From Pseudomonas mediterranea CFBP 5447 (GTDB taxonomy: Bacteria; Pseudomonadota; Gammaproteobacteria; Pseudomonadales; Pseudomonadaceae), in the NCBI RefSeq assembly GCF_000774145.1, contig NZ_KN322983.1:186001-250000 (forward strand): DNA of 64,000 nucleotides, written 5' to 3'. Positions 1 to 8,484 of this stretch are shown here, piece by piece (position 1 is the stretch's first letter; every line of letters starts with the position of its first letter). A program made the translations under genes and the position numbers. The notes below the pieces were generated by a model, which did not search any database, had not been told where the DNA came from, and saw only the letters and a list, made by a program, of their open reading frames with translations.

Positions 1-701
1 ACGCGATCCAGCCCCATCTGTCGATAATGTTCGGCTTCGATTTCGCCTGCGGTCAGTGTCACGATCCACGCGTCTTCGGCCCGGCTGTACAACCCATAAG
101 CCGCCAGTTCCGCATCGTCGGCATGGGGGGCGATGACCATCACGCGCTGTTGTTGTACCTCTGGCGAGCTGAAGGACCAGAGCATCGGCTCGCCCAGCAA
201 ACGGCAAAAGCGCCCGCGCAGCCGCAGCTCGCCCCGGGACAGCGTCGCCCCATGCTCGCTGAGGTTCAGGTAGCGCAGGCCGTTGACGCCGCGTTCGAAG
301 GTTTGTCGATCCGGGCAGTCTCCGCCCAACAGCTCGACGACCGGGTCGATGAAACGCCCCAACCACCGACTCTTGACCTGCAACGCGAGAATCAGCGTCG
401 CGCCATCGTCCAGGATTACCCCTTCATCCAGCCGCAGCCGACCGGCATCCAGATGCACCTTCGGTTGCTGGGTGAAAGGCGGGAAGCTGTACTGGTAGTC
501 GTCCTTGGGCGAATAGAACAGATGATCGGCGAACCAGGCTTCATGTGCTACCCAGCCCAATACCGCCAACACCAAGGGCAACCACCAGGCGACCAGCAGG
601 CCCAGCAAGACCAGCGCCACCAGTGCCAGCAACAGGCCCACGCGCTTGTTGCGCCGATGGCGCTTGAGCAACTGCTGTTTGCGATTCATCGGCGGGCTCA
701 T
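1..701 (-). CDS. dnpA: PIG-L family de-N-acetylase, DnpA-like (3' end outside window)
   Basis: About 233 codons are visible; the C-terminus lies left of the window. The protein starts MSPPMNRK, followed by a basic stretch and one hydrophobic segment (about residues 17-40), so it is probably anchored in the inner membrane. Near residues 190-210 it reads VMVIAPHADDAELAAYG, the zinc-binding (A/P)HxDDxE motif of the PIG-L/LmbE N-acetylglucosaminyl deacetylase family. The ATG overlaps the stop of the upstream mig-14-like gene (ATGA). In PAO1 the same position holds PA5002 (DnpA), a predicted LPS-modifying deacetylase linked to fluoroquinolone tolerance. The family is certain; the exact LPS substrate is inferred. 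Confidence 0.85.
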   Translation of the reverse strand, partial: MSPPMNRKQQLLKRHRRNKRVGLLLALVALVLLGLLVAWWLPLVLAVLGWVAHEAWFADHLFYSPKDDYQYSFPPFTQQPKVHLDAGRLRLDEGVILDDGATLILALQVKSRWLGRFIDPVVELLGGDCPDRQTFERGVNGLRYLNLSEHGATLSRGELRLRGRFCRLLGEPMLWSFSSPEVQQQRVMVIAPHADDAELAAYGLYSRAEDAWIVTLTAGEIEAEHYRQMGLDR

Positions 702-1594
702 ACGGTAAACACCGGTACAGGGTTGCACCAGCGGTCCTTGTACTCCCGGTCCGCACGGCCGAACGAAAACCGCAACGGCTTGCCGGCGGCACGGGCGTGC
801 TCCCAGGCGCTTTGGGTATTGAGGAAGCTCAGCACGCTGCCGGGACTGAATTCGCGGGTTTGCGGGTCCACGCCGCCGTTGATGTACTCGACGCTGATCC
901 ACTCCGGCGCTTCGACCCGATACACCAGTTGAATGGCGATCGGGGCATCGTTGAGAAAGATCACCGAACCGATCAGCAGTTCGCGCAGCAGCTCGATCAC
1001 CTCGCCCATGCGCTCGGCGCCTGTCGCCGCAAATCCCCAACGGCGCTGGAACAGGTCGCAGTAGATCGACGCCAGCTCTGCGCTGGAAAACTCATCGACC
1101 GACCGCACCTGCCCACCGGCTTCCTCCAGCAAACGCAGCTCGCGGCGCTGGTTATAGCGAAACTTCTTGGACAGCTCTTCCGGCGTACGCGCCATGGCCA
1201 GCTGTTCCTGCTGCACCTTCAGACCGCTGAAACGCCCTTCGTTGAGGGCCGAGAGATAACGTCCGCGATGGCGCAACGGCGCCTGTGCCTCGGGCGCCGC
1301 CGGCAGGATCAGCTCGGCATTGCCCAGGTCGAACAGGCCTTTCTTGCCGCTGCGCTTGAGCACGTCCTTGGACAGCGCCAGATCTCGGCCCCAGGTCGCA
1401 ATTGCCGCCGTCAACTCACCCTGATGTTCGTATGCCAGGTAACGCACGGGAATATCGGCCAGGGCCGCCAGGCGTTCGACCACCAGGGGATGGGTCGCCA
1501 CACTGCCACCAAAACGCTGCCAGGCCTGGGCATAAACCGGGGCCTCTACGGCCGTCCAGCCGCGCTCGCGCCAGCCTTGGAATCGATTGAGCAT
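698..1594 (-). CDS. Mig-14-like antimicrobial-peptide resistance protein
   Basis: This 298-residue protein has no signal peptide or membrane segment. It matches the Mig-14 family in length and in its C-terminal region (for example SVEYINGGVDP and SFGRADREYKDRW), which resembles acyltransferase folds of the GNAT/FemAB type. In Salmonella and P. aeruginosa (PA5003) Mig-14 contributes to resistance to cationic peptides; the biochemical activity is not established. Translation is coupled on both sides: its ATG shares one base with the wapH stop (TGATG), and its TGA overlaps the dnpA start. The position at the end of an LPS core operon fits an envelope role. Confidence 0.8.
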   Translation of the reverse strand: MLNRFQGWRERGWTAVEAPVYAQAWQRFGGSVATHPLVVERLAALADIPVRYLAYEHQGELTAAIATWGRDLALSKDVLKRSGKKGLFDLGNAELILPAAPEAQAPLRHRGRYLSALNEGRFSGLKVQQEQLAMARTPEELSKKFRYNQRRELRLLEEAGGQVRSVDEFSSAELASIYCDLFQRRWGFAATGAERMGEVIELLRELLIGSVIFLNDAPIAIQLVYRVEAPEWISVEYINGGVDPQTREFSPGSVLSFLNTQSAWEHARAAGKPLRFSFGRADREYKDRWCNPVPVFTV

Positions 1595-2724
1595 CAGGCC
1601 CTCGGCGCCAGTTCGGTGACTTGGGGCAAACGCCAGAATGCCTCGCGCACCGCGCGATCCGAGAAGCGTTCACGCAAGCGGTCAAGCATCAGCTCGGCGC
1701 ACTGACGACGTTGCAGATCGTCCATGGCCGCCAGGTGTTGCAGCCCCTGGGCCAGGTGTTCGGCGTCGCCCAGGGGAAACAGGATGCCTACGCCTTCGAC
1801 CACTTCCTTCGCCCCGCCACAGGCCGTGGCCAGCAATGGCACGCCGGCGACCATGGCTTCGAGCAACACCATGCCGAACGGCTCGTGATCGGAACTCAGG
1901 GCAAACACGTCGAAAGCCCGGAAGTAACGGCGCGCCTCAGGCACCTGACCGAGGAACAGCACGCGGTCGGCGATACCCAGTTCCAGCGCCAGCTCCCGCA
2001 GGTCCTGTTCCAGGCGTCCCTTGCCGAGAATTGCCAGCTGACTGTGGCCGGGTAGATACGCCAGAGCCGCGGCAAAACCTCGCAACAATGTGGCCTGGTC
2101 CTTGTCCGGATGCAGACGGCCGACGTTACCGACGATCCAGGCGTTCGCTTCCAGCCCCATGGCATGCCGCGCCTCGTCCCGGGACACCAGGCCAGCCTCA
2201 GCGGCCTCCAGGTCGATGCGGTTGTAGAGAGTCTGGATCCGGCTCGCGGGCCATTTCGGCAGGCAGCGGCGCATGTCGTCACGCACCGCATCGGAGACCC
2301 CTAGCAAGCTCAGGCGCTTGCGGAAAACATGCGCGAACAGGCGGCGAGTAGGCCGCTGGTAGTCGCCAAAGGCATGGTGCACGCCAATCACCGGCAGCCC
2401 GGTACCGAGCAAGGCGATATAGATAGGTTTGAAACGGTGGGCAATGCAGAAACTGAAATTGCGCGAAGCGGCGATCTTGCGCAGATCACCAATGGCGCCC
2501 AGCTTCAGGCCTCTCACGGCACTGGAGCTGTACTCCATGAACAGCACCTCGTCCGAGGCACAACCAGCAGCGACCTCGGCATCGGCGACTCCGGTGAGAA
2601 ACACCGTGGTCACGCGATAGCCGGTGCCCGCGAACAGGTTGGCGTATTGACGGGCACAGTCGAGGAACGGCCCGTCATAACCGTGGCAGAACTGCAGCAC
2701 ATGTCGCTCAGCCGAGCGAGTCAT
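1594..2724 (-). CDS. wapH: LPS core glycosyltransferase (GT4 family), WapH-like
   Basis: This 376-residue cytoplasmic glycosyltransferase has a GT-B fold. The C-terminal half carries GNVGRLHPDKD (start of the nucleotide-sugar domain) and the retaining-GT4 EX7E motif in HEPFGMVLLEAMVAG. It should transfer a sugar from a nucleotide donor to the lipid A-core on the inner face of the inner membrane. The start overlaps the end of wapO by 17 bases, so the two are translationally coupled. Synteny with PA5004 supports the WapH name; the donor sugar and linkage cannot be read from the sequence. Confidence 0.85.
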   Translation of the reverse strand: MTRSAERHVLQFCHGYDGPFLDCARQYANLFAGTGYRVTTVFLTGVADAEVAAGCASDEVLFMEYSSSAVRGLKLGAIGDLRKIAASRNFSFCIAHRFKPIYIALLGTGLPVIGVHHAFGDYQRPTRRLFAHVFRKRLSLLGVSDAVRDDMRRCLPKWPASRIQTLYNRIDLEAAEAGLVSRDEARHAMGLEANAWIVGNVGRLHPDKDQATLLRGFAAALAYLPGHSQLAILGKGRLEQDLRELALELGIADRVLFLGQVPEARRYFRAFDVFALSSDHEPFGMVLLEAMVAGVPLLATACGGAKEVVEGVGILFPLGDAEHLAQGLQHLAAMDDLQRRQCAELMLDRLRERFSDRAVREAFWRLPQVTELAPRA

Positions 2725-4465
2725 AAGCGTCCACGCCGTCTTTGACCACCAGAATGTCTTCCATGATCAGGTATTGCAGATCGGAGCCATAGAACATGTT
2801 CAGCGCGTCGGTCGGCGAGCAGATCATTGGTTCGCCGCGGCGGTTGAGCGAGGTATTCAGGGATACGCCATTGCCCGTCAGGACTTCCAGGGCCTTCATC
2901 ATGTCGTAGTAGCGCGGATTGTATTCGCGCTTGAGCACCTGGGCCCGGGAAGTACCGTCCTCATGGACGACTTCCGGTACGCGGGTTTTCCACTCTTCGG
3001 CCACTTCGAACGTGAAGGTCATGAAAGGAGCGGGATGATCGACCTTGATCATCTGCGGCGCGACGGTGTCGAGCATCGACGGGCAGAAAGGCCTCCAGCG
3101 CTCGCGAAACTTGATCTGTTCGTTGATGCGATCCGCCACGCCGCTGGCGCTCGGGCAACCGATGATCGAGCGACCGCCCAAGGCACGCGGGCCAAACTCC
3201 ATGCGCCCCTGGAACCAGGCCACCGGGTTGCCGTCGACCATGATTTTGGCAATGCGCTCGGGGGTGTTGTCGATCTTGCGCCACGCCGGTTTGCTCGGAT
3301 GACGGGCGCAGGCGGCGATCACGTCTTCGTTGCTGTAGGCCGGGCCGAGGTAGACATGCTCCATCTTCTCTACAGGCACGCCACGGGCATGGGACACATA
3401 GGCGGCCGCGCCCACCGCGGTACCGGCGTCGCCGGAAGCCGGCTGCACGAACAGCTCCTTGACGTCGTTACGGGCGATGATCTTCTGGTTCAGCTTGACG
3501 TTCAACGCGCAACCGCCGGCGAAAGCCAGCTTGCCGGTTTCCTTGAGCACGTCGCCCAGGTAGTGGTCGATCATCTGCAGCGCGAGTTTCTCGAACAGCG
3601 CCTGCATGCTGGCCGCGTAATGGATGTACGGCTCGTCGGCGATGTCGCCTTCGCGCTTGGGGCCGAGCCATTCGATCAGCTTCGGCGAGAAGTAGAAGCC
3701 TTTGCCCTTCTCTTTATAGCGGCGCAGGCCGATCACGTTGGCGTATTCGGTGTTGATCACCAACTGGCCGTTCTCGAACGAGGCCAGGCGGGAGAAATCG
3801 TACTTGCTGGCATCGCCGTAAGGCGCCATGCCCATGACCTTGAATTCGCCGTCGAGCATTTCGAAGCCGAGGAACTCGGTGATCGCACCGTACAGGCCAC
3901 CCAGGGAGTCCGGGTCGTAGAATTCCTTGATCTTGTGGATCTTGCCGTTTTCGCCATAGCCGAAGAAGGTCGTGGCGTACTCGCCTTTGCCGTCGATGCC
4001 CAGGATTGCGGTTTTTTCCTGGAAACCCGAGCAGTGATAGGCGCTGGAGGCGTGGGCCAGGTGGTGCTCGACCGGCTCGATCTTGATCTTTTTCGGATCG
4101 AAGCCCAGTTGCTCCAGGCACCAGACGATCTTGCGGCGATAGCGCTTGTAGCGACGGTTACCCATCAGGATCGCGTCGAGGGCGCGGTCCGGGGCGTACC
4201 AGTAGCGCTTGGCGTAGTGCCAGCGCGCCTCGCCGAACAGGCTGATCGGCGCGAACGGGATCGCCACCACATCGACGTCGGATGGCTTGATACCGGCTTG
4301 TTCCAGGCAGAACTTCGCCGACTCGTAGGGCATGCGGTTCTTTGCATGTTTATCGCGTACGAAGCGCTCTTCCTCGGCCGCCGCGATCAGCTTGCCGTCT
4401 ATGTACAGCGCTGCGGAAGGATCATGGCTAAGGGCGCCGGACAGGCCAAGAATCGTCAATGCCAC
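2708..4465 (-). CDS. wapO: LPS core heptose carbamoyltransferase (NodU/CmcH family)
   Basis: Carbamoyltransferase expected to put a carbamoyl group on inner-core heptose II, using carbamoyl phosphate and ATP. The N-terminal domain starts with ILGLSGALSHDPSAAL and has the metal-binding HHLAHASSA motif. The C-terminal Carbam_trans_C domain carries FQGRMEFGPRALGGRSI. I chose the GTG start at 4465, giving 585 residues, because family similarity begins there and AAGAGG lies about 8 bases upstream; a TTG 36 bases further out is open but adds a non-family tail. It heads a unit followed by wapH, mig-14-like and dnpA. PA5005 is the syntenic gene. Confidence 0.9.
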   Translation of the reverse strand: MALTILGLSGALSHDPSAALYIDGKLIAAAEEERFVRDKHAKNRMPYESAKFCLEQAGIKPSDVDVVAIPFAPISLFGEARWHYAKRYWYAPDRALDAILMGNRRYKRYRRKIVWCLEQLGFDPKKIKIEPVEHHLAHASSAYHCSGFQEKTAILGIDGKGEYATTFFGYGENGKIHKIKEFYDPDSLGGLYGAITEFLGFEMLDGEFKVMGMAPYGDASKYDFSRLASFENGQLVINTEYANVIGLRRYKEKGKGFYFSPKLIEWLGPKREGDIADEPYIHYAASMQALFEKLALQMIDHYLGDVLKETGKLAFAGGCALNVKLNQKIIARNDVKELFVQPASGDAGTAVGAAAYVSHARGVPVEKMEHVYLGPAYSNEDVIAACARHPSKPAWRKIDNTPERIAKIMVDGNPVAWFQGRMEFGPRALGGRSIIGCPSASGVADRINEQIKFRERWRPFCPSMLDTVAPQMIKVDHPAPFMTFTFEVAEEWKTRVPEVVHEDGTSRAQVLKREYNPRYYDMMKALEVLTGNGVSLNTSLNRRGEPMICSPTDALNMFYGSDLQYLIMEDILVVKDGVDAYDSLG

Positions 4466-4557
4466 AGGGTCTAGCCTCTTATGTCTGCATACGGGCGACA
4501 AGCGCCGCGAAAAATGAATGTGCCGCTCGCCGGGGCGTTGGGCAGCTAAAGGGCGGG

Positions 4558-4563
4558 ATTATA
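4558..4563 (-). promoter_or_regulatory. Candidate -10 box (TATAAT) for wapO-wapH-mig14-dnpA
   Basis: On the minus strand the sequence reads TATAAT, about 90 bases before the GTG start of wapO. No good -35 hexamer lies at 16-18 bases spacing, so the call rests on the perfect -10 and its placement after the REP pair. If real, it separates this unit from the upstream waaF-to-kinase unit. Confidence 0.35.
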
Positions 4564-4662
4564 GCGTAAAAGCGGCGGTAAGCCTCTAGCGGTGAGTGGC
4601 GAGCCTTGGCGCCTGTAAAACCTGGGCAGGCCCTGAATGCTCAGGTGCCTGGCACTCCGTCC

Positions 4663-4727
4663 TTCGCGAGCAGGCTCGCTCCCACAGTACGCTGCAGACT
4701 AATGTGGGAGCGAGCCTGCTCGCGATA
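4663..4727. repeat. REP pair, head-to-head (GTGGGAGCGAGCCTGCTCGCG core)
   Basis: Two REP cores in inverted orientation (CGCGAGCAGGCTCGCTCCCAC, then GTGGGAGCGAGCCTGCTCGC) lie about 17 bases apart in the 278-base gap between the kinase gene and wapO. The order is outward compared with most REPINs in the window. Confidence 0.85.
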
Positions 4728-4743
4728 GGGCCGCAGGCCCGAT

Positions 4744-6195
4744 TCAGGACCCGCCGGAAATATCCTTGGGCACGCTTTGATCGATCACCCGATACAACGC
4801 ACTACTTTCAGGCCAGTTACGCATGAACCGCGCCCGGTCCCGGGCATAGGCCGGGGCGAAGCTGGCGTCGGTGCGGTGCTGGCACATGGAATCCAGGTCG
4901 ATCAGGGCCCAGCGGTCGTGCTGCCAGAACAGGTTGTGGCCCTTGAGGTCGCCGTGGCTGATGCGTTCGCGGATCAGGTCGGCGAACAGTCGCTCCAGGG
5001 CGAGCAACTCGGACTCGGGCGCCTCGCCATTTTCCACGTAAGGAGCAAAACGCTCGATGATGTCGGGGCCCGACAGATGCTCGGTCACCAAGTAGGCACC
5101 ACGACGCAGCCACAGGAAGCGCTTTTCCAGCAACGCCAGGGGTTTGGGGGTCGCGATGCCGAGAAACGCCAGGCGATGGCCTTCGCGCCAGGAATGCCAG
5201 GCACGACTTGGACGCCAGAAACGCTTGAGCCAATGGGCGAAATTCTTGATGTTGTAGCGTTTGATGACCAGGGTGCGGCCGTCCACCTCGACTTTGCCGA
5301 CACTTGCCGCGCCACCGGTCTTGTACAAGTGGCCCTGGTCCAGCAAGGCATCCGCCCGCGCCAGCACCGGTATCATGGCCGCTTCCTCTTCACGCCGGAT
5401 CGCCCGCAGGCCGAATGCCCCACGCTGCACGCTGAACAGACTGCATTCGCGCCCGACCTTTTCCATGAAGTCGTTCAGCCGCCAGGCCTGCACCTTGACG
5501 ATCTGTTTCTGCAGGGCCTCCATGGGCAGCGCGTGTTCGGCGTTGCCCAGCAGATAATGCACCAGCAATTCTTCGGTGAACGGCTCGATGGACTTGGGTA
5601 ACTGGGCGAAAAACACCCCAAGATTTTCCAGCACCTTCTGTCGCGACAAGGGCTGCCCCGGCGTTTCGGCCTGGATGCCGGCACCGTCGATCAAATAAAG
5701 CTTACCGTCGTGGCGCAGCAGGTTGTCCAAGTGCAGGTCTTCCTGCCACAAACCTCTGCCATGCAGTTGTGCAATGGCCCCCAGGGCCTCGGCCAGCACC
5801 ATCGTTTGCTCGTCGGCCAGCAGAGGCAACTGTTCGACCTGTTTCCAGGCATCCCCGAGGCTTTCGGCGCCTTCGAGTAACTCGAACAGCAACCAACCGC
5901 CCTCGCCGTCCTTCAGGCCGTCGGCCAACAGCAACGGCGTGGTCAAACCCTGTTCCGCCAGCAGGCGCACACCTTGCAGTTCGCGCTGGAAGTGCCGGGC
6001 TGCCTTGCTGCCGACCAGCAACTTCGCCAGCACCGGCCGGCCGCGCCAGACGCCGGCGCCGACATAACGCTGTCCCGGCAACACCCGCAACAGCGACAAC
6101 AACTGCAGTTGCGCGGGGCCGGCGGCATCGGCCAGCTCCAGGCTCAGAGGCAGGCCGGGACTGCGACCGGCGCTTTTCAATTCGGACAAATGCAT
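4744..6195 (-). CDS. Tandem LPS-core kinase-like protein (PA5006-like)
   Basis: This 483-residue protein contains two kinase-like modules. The first has LWQEDLHLDNLL followed by LYLIDGAGI. The second has ISHGDLKGHNLFW followed by WALIDLDSM. Both look like the catalytic loop and metal-binding Asp of the WaaP/Kdo-kinase-like small-molecule kinase clan. The ATG at 6195 overlaps the wapQ stop (TGATG) and has AAGGAAG upstream; an in-frame TTG one codon earlier is less likely. It is the last gene of the waaF-waaC-waaG-waaP-wapP-wapQ unit. Its substrate is probably a core heptose, but this is inference from context. Confidence 0.8.
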   Translation of the reverse strand: MHLSELKSAGRSPGLPLSLELADAAGPAQLQLLSLLRVLPGQRYVGAGVWRGRPVLAKLLVGSKAARHFQRELQGVRLLAEQGLTTPLLLADGLKDGEGGWLLFELLEGAESLGDAWKQVEQLPLLADEQTMVLAEALGAIAQLHGRGLWQEDLHLDNLLRHDGKLYLIDGAGIQAETPGQPLSRQKVLENLGVFFAQLPKSIEPFTEELLVHYLLGNAEHALPMEALQKQIVKVQAWRLNDFMEKVGRECSLFSVQRGAFGLRAIRREEEAAMIPVLARADALLDQGHLYKTGGAASVGKVEVDGRTLVIKRYNIKNFAHWLKRFWRPSRAWHSWREGHRLAFLGIATPKPLALLEKRFLWLRRGAYLVTEHLSGPDIIERFAPYVENGEAPESELLALERLFADLIRERISHGDLKGHNLFWQHDRWALIDLDSMCQHRTDASFAPAYARDRARFMRNWPESSALYRVIDQSVPKDISGGS

Positions 6196-6947
6196 CAACG
6201 GGCTTCCTTGTGGCTGCGCCGAGCGGTCAGGCGGCTCAACCAGCGGTCCACCAGGGCGGCGTCCAGCGGCTGGTCCAGGTAGGCAGCCAGCAACTGGCGA
6301 ACCTCGCCTTCATTCCAGATCGAGGCGCGACGTAGCAAAGGCTCAAGATCCTTGACTCTGTCACGCTGACCGAACAGTAGCGGGCGGGTCTTCTCCAGAT
6401 CGATCAACTGCGCCTGATAGCCATCGGAAGTCGCTTGCAAAAAAATGTGCTTGGGATAAAAGCAACCATGGACCTGATGCATGCCATGCAGCCGCCGCGC
6501 CAAGCGACCGCAGGCTTTCAAAATGGTCGAACGTTGCGCCACCGTCAGCGCCGGCCACTCCTGCACCAGCGAATCCAGGTCATCCCAGCCGTCCAGGGCC
6601 CGGGTCAGCAGGATTGCCCGCACCTCGCCGTCGATCTTGCGCTGGCCGTAGAACACCGCTTGCAGGGCCGGGATCCCCAACTGGCGATAACGGCTGATGT
6701 TGCGAAACTCCCGGGAAAAACTTGGCTCACCGAAGGGGTGGGACAAGGTTCGGGTCAGGTAATTGCTCTGGCGCTTGAGGTAGTAGCCCCGCCCCTCCAG
6801 CTCCAGCCGGAACACGCTGCTCCAGCCGTCTCCCGAGGTATTGGGTTCGTCCACCGCGTCCAGTTGCCGCGCCCACAAGGCATCGAAACTGTCCAGCCCG
6901 TGGCGCTCCAGCAATGGCCGGTCTTCGGCGGCCAGGAAATCAGTCAT
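6195..6947 (-). CDS. wapQ: LPS core heptose kinase-like protein WapQ
   Basis: This 250-residue protein of the WaaP/InaA-like kinase family has a weak catalytic loop, VHGCFYPKHIFLQ, where HxxxxPKH replaces the usual HRD/HND. This is followed by AQLIDLEKTR with the metal-binding Asp. It is thought to phosphorylate heptose II of the inner core. The ATG overlaps the wapP stop as ATGA, so expression is coupled. The assignment to WapQ (PA5007) follows gene order; the phosphorylation site is not shown by the sequence. Confidence 0.8.
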   Translation of the reverse strand: MTDFLAAEDRPLLERHGLDSFDALWARQLDAVDEPNTSGDGWSSVFRLELEGRGYYLKRQSNYLTRTLSHPFGEPSFSREFRNISRYRQLGIPALQAVFYGQRKIDGEVRAILLTRALDGWDDLDSLVQEWPALTVAQRSTILKACGRLARRLHGMHQVHGCFYPKHIFLQATSDGYQAQLIDLEKTRPLLFGQRDRVKDLEPLLRRASIWNEGEVRQLLAAYLDQPLDAALVDRWLSRLTARRSHKEAR

Positions 6948-7678
6948 TCACGCCCCTCGAAAAATCTCACCACGTGACGGATGCGTTTCTTGTCGCACGT
7001 ATCGAGTCGGTCGCGTTGGCGGTATTGCAGGTAGAAACGCAGGCGCTGGGTGGCCGACAAGTGATACTTGGCAACTTTGTCCAGGCACGCCAGGTCCTTG
7101 GTGATGCGGTACTTGAGCCAGAAGCCACGCCAGAAATCACCGTTCGGGCAGTCGATCAGGAACAGCTGCGACCGGTCGTCGATCAGTAGATTGCGCCACT
7201 TCAGATCGTTATGAGTGAAGCGATGCTCGTGCATGGTCCGGGTGTAGCCAGCCAGTTGCCGGCTCACTCCATCGACCCAGGCGCGATCGGTCAATCGAGG
7301 GTCATGACGGTCGGCCAGGGCCGATAGGTCTTCGGTATGGGGCAGTTCGCGGGTGATCAACGCTCCCCGGGCATAGGCCGCGCCGTGACGCTCCAGGCCC
7401 CATGCCACGACCTCGGCCGTGGGGATGCCCCACTTGGCGAAACGCTTGAGGTTCTGCCATTCGGACTTGACCCGCGGCTTGCCCAGGTAACGGCGCAAGC
7501 CCTTGCCGGCCCCGATGTAGCGCTTGACGTAATAGTTCACGCCATTGCGCTGTACGCGGATCACCTCCGACAGCGGGTCACGGGTCAGGCGCTCCCCTTG
7601 CAGGGCAAACACCGCGTCGAGACTGCCGAAATCCTGCGCCAGCTCGGCGTAGGCCGGCTCCAGTGTCCAGCCCGACAT
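6944..7678 (-). CDS. wapP: LPS core heptose kinase WapP
   Basis: This 244-residue kinase has the catalytic loop FTHNDLKWRNLLID and the metal-binding FLIDCPNGDFW, both intact. The N-terminal lobe has YYVKRYIGAGKGLRRYLG, where VKR probably holds the ATP-contacting Lys. In P. aeruginosa the orthologue (PA5008) is assigned to phosphorylation of core heptose II. The start shares one base with the waaP stop (TGATG), and the end overlaps wapQ by four bases. Confidence 0.85.
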   Translation of the reverse strand: MSGWTLEPAYAELAQDFGSLDAVFALQGERLTRDPLSEVIRVQRNGVNYYVKRYIGAGKGLRRYLGKPRVKSEWQNLKRFAKWGIPTAEVVAWGLERHGAAYARGALITRELPHTEDLSALADRHDPRLTDRAWVDGVSRQLAGYTRTMHEHRFTHNDLKWRNLLIDDRSQLFLIDCPNGDFWRGFWLKYRITKDLACLDKVAKYHLSATQRLRFYLQYRQRDRLDTCDKKRIRHVVRFFEGRE

Positions 7679-8484
7679 CAGAGCGCATCCCCGTATCGCT
7701 GTTTGCGGGCATAGAGCTTGTTGGCCTTGGCTTCGAGCCAGCTCAACAAGGTGGCCTCCTGCGCCAGGATCCGGCGCAGCGGCTGTTGAAAATAGCCCTT
7801 CAAGAAGCGCAGCTTGTCGCGACGGGTCAGACCGATATCCAGTGCCGAGAAATACAGCGCAGCCAGGTCTTTGTTGCGCCAGCGGGTGGTGATGGCCGGA
7901 CGGGTCTGGGCGCGGTGCAGGTCGATCACCGAGAGCTTGAAATCCTCCGGGGTCACCGGTTTGTCGGTGTGCAGCAGAAAATGGCAGATGTAGCAGTCGC
8001 GATGGTTGACCCCGGCACGGTGCATCATGCCGGTCATGCGCGCCACTTCGGCGATCAGGGCCCGCTTGAGTGCCGGTTGCGGCGGATGCTTGACCCAGTC
8101 GATGCTGAAATCTTCAAGGCTGATGGTCGGTGCCAGCTCTTCGGTGACGATGAAGGAATGCTGGTCCGCCGGGTTCTGGCCCTTTTCGCCATACGCAACG
8201 GCGGTCATGGTCGGCACGCCGACTTCCTGCAGGCGCTGGATGGCTGTCCACTCCTGCCCCGCACCGAGGACCGGCAGCTTGGCGGTGACCAGGTTCTTGA
8301 CGATCTCGCCCCAACCGATGCCCCGGTGGATCTTCACGAAAAAGCCGCGCCCGTCCACCTCCGTGCGCAAGGTGCGCCGGGCTTCCAGTTCACGGTAGAC
8401 CTCGCCCTTGAGCGCCTCGACTTCGGCGAACGCATCGCGCCCGGCCCAAAGGCTCTTGAACGGTTCGGCCAGCATCAATTTCAT
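7678..8484 (-). CDS. waaP: Lipopolysaccharide core heptose(I) kinase
   Basis: This 268-residue protein phosphorylates heptose I of the inner core with ATP on the cytoplasmic face. Features are an N-lobe FFVKIHRGIGWGEIVKN, the catalytic HRD loop NHRDCYICHFLLH, and the metal Asp in SVIDLHRAQ. WaaP is needed for viability and outer membrane integrity in P. aeruginosa (PA5009). The ATG overlaps the waaG stop (TAATG), typical of the coupled genes in this operon. Confidence 0.93.
   Translation of the reverse strand: MKLMLAEPFKSLWAGRDAFAEVEALKGEVYRELEARRTLRTEVDGRGFFVKIHRGIGWGEIVKNLVTAKLPVLGAGQEWTAIQRLQEVGVPTMTAVAYGEKGQNPADQHSFIVTEELAPTISLEDFSIDWVKHPPQPALKRALIAEVARMTGMMHRAGVNHRDCYICHFLLHTDKPVTPEDFKLSVIDLHRAQTRPAITTRWRNKDLAALYFSALDIGLTRRDKLRFLKGYFQQPLRRILAQEATLLSWLEAKANKLYARKQRYGDAL

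Noticed and set aside
2774-4474. 566-codon open frame antisense to wapO
   Set aside because: Codon-bias shadow; the composition is a mirror of wapO and no family motif is visible.
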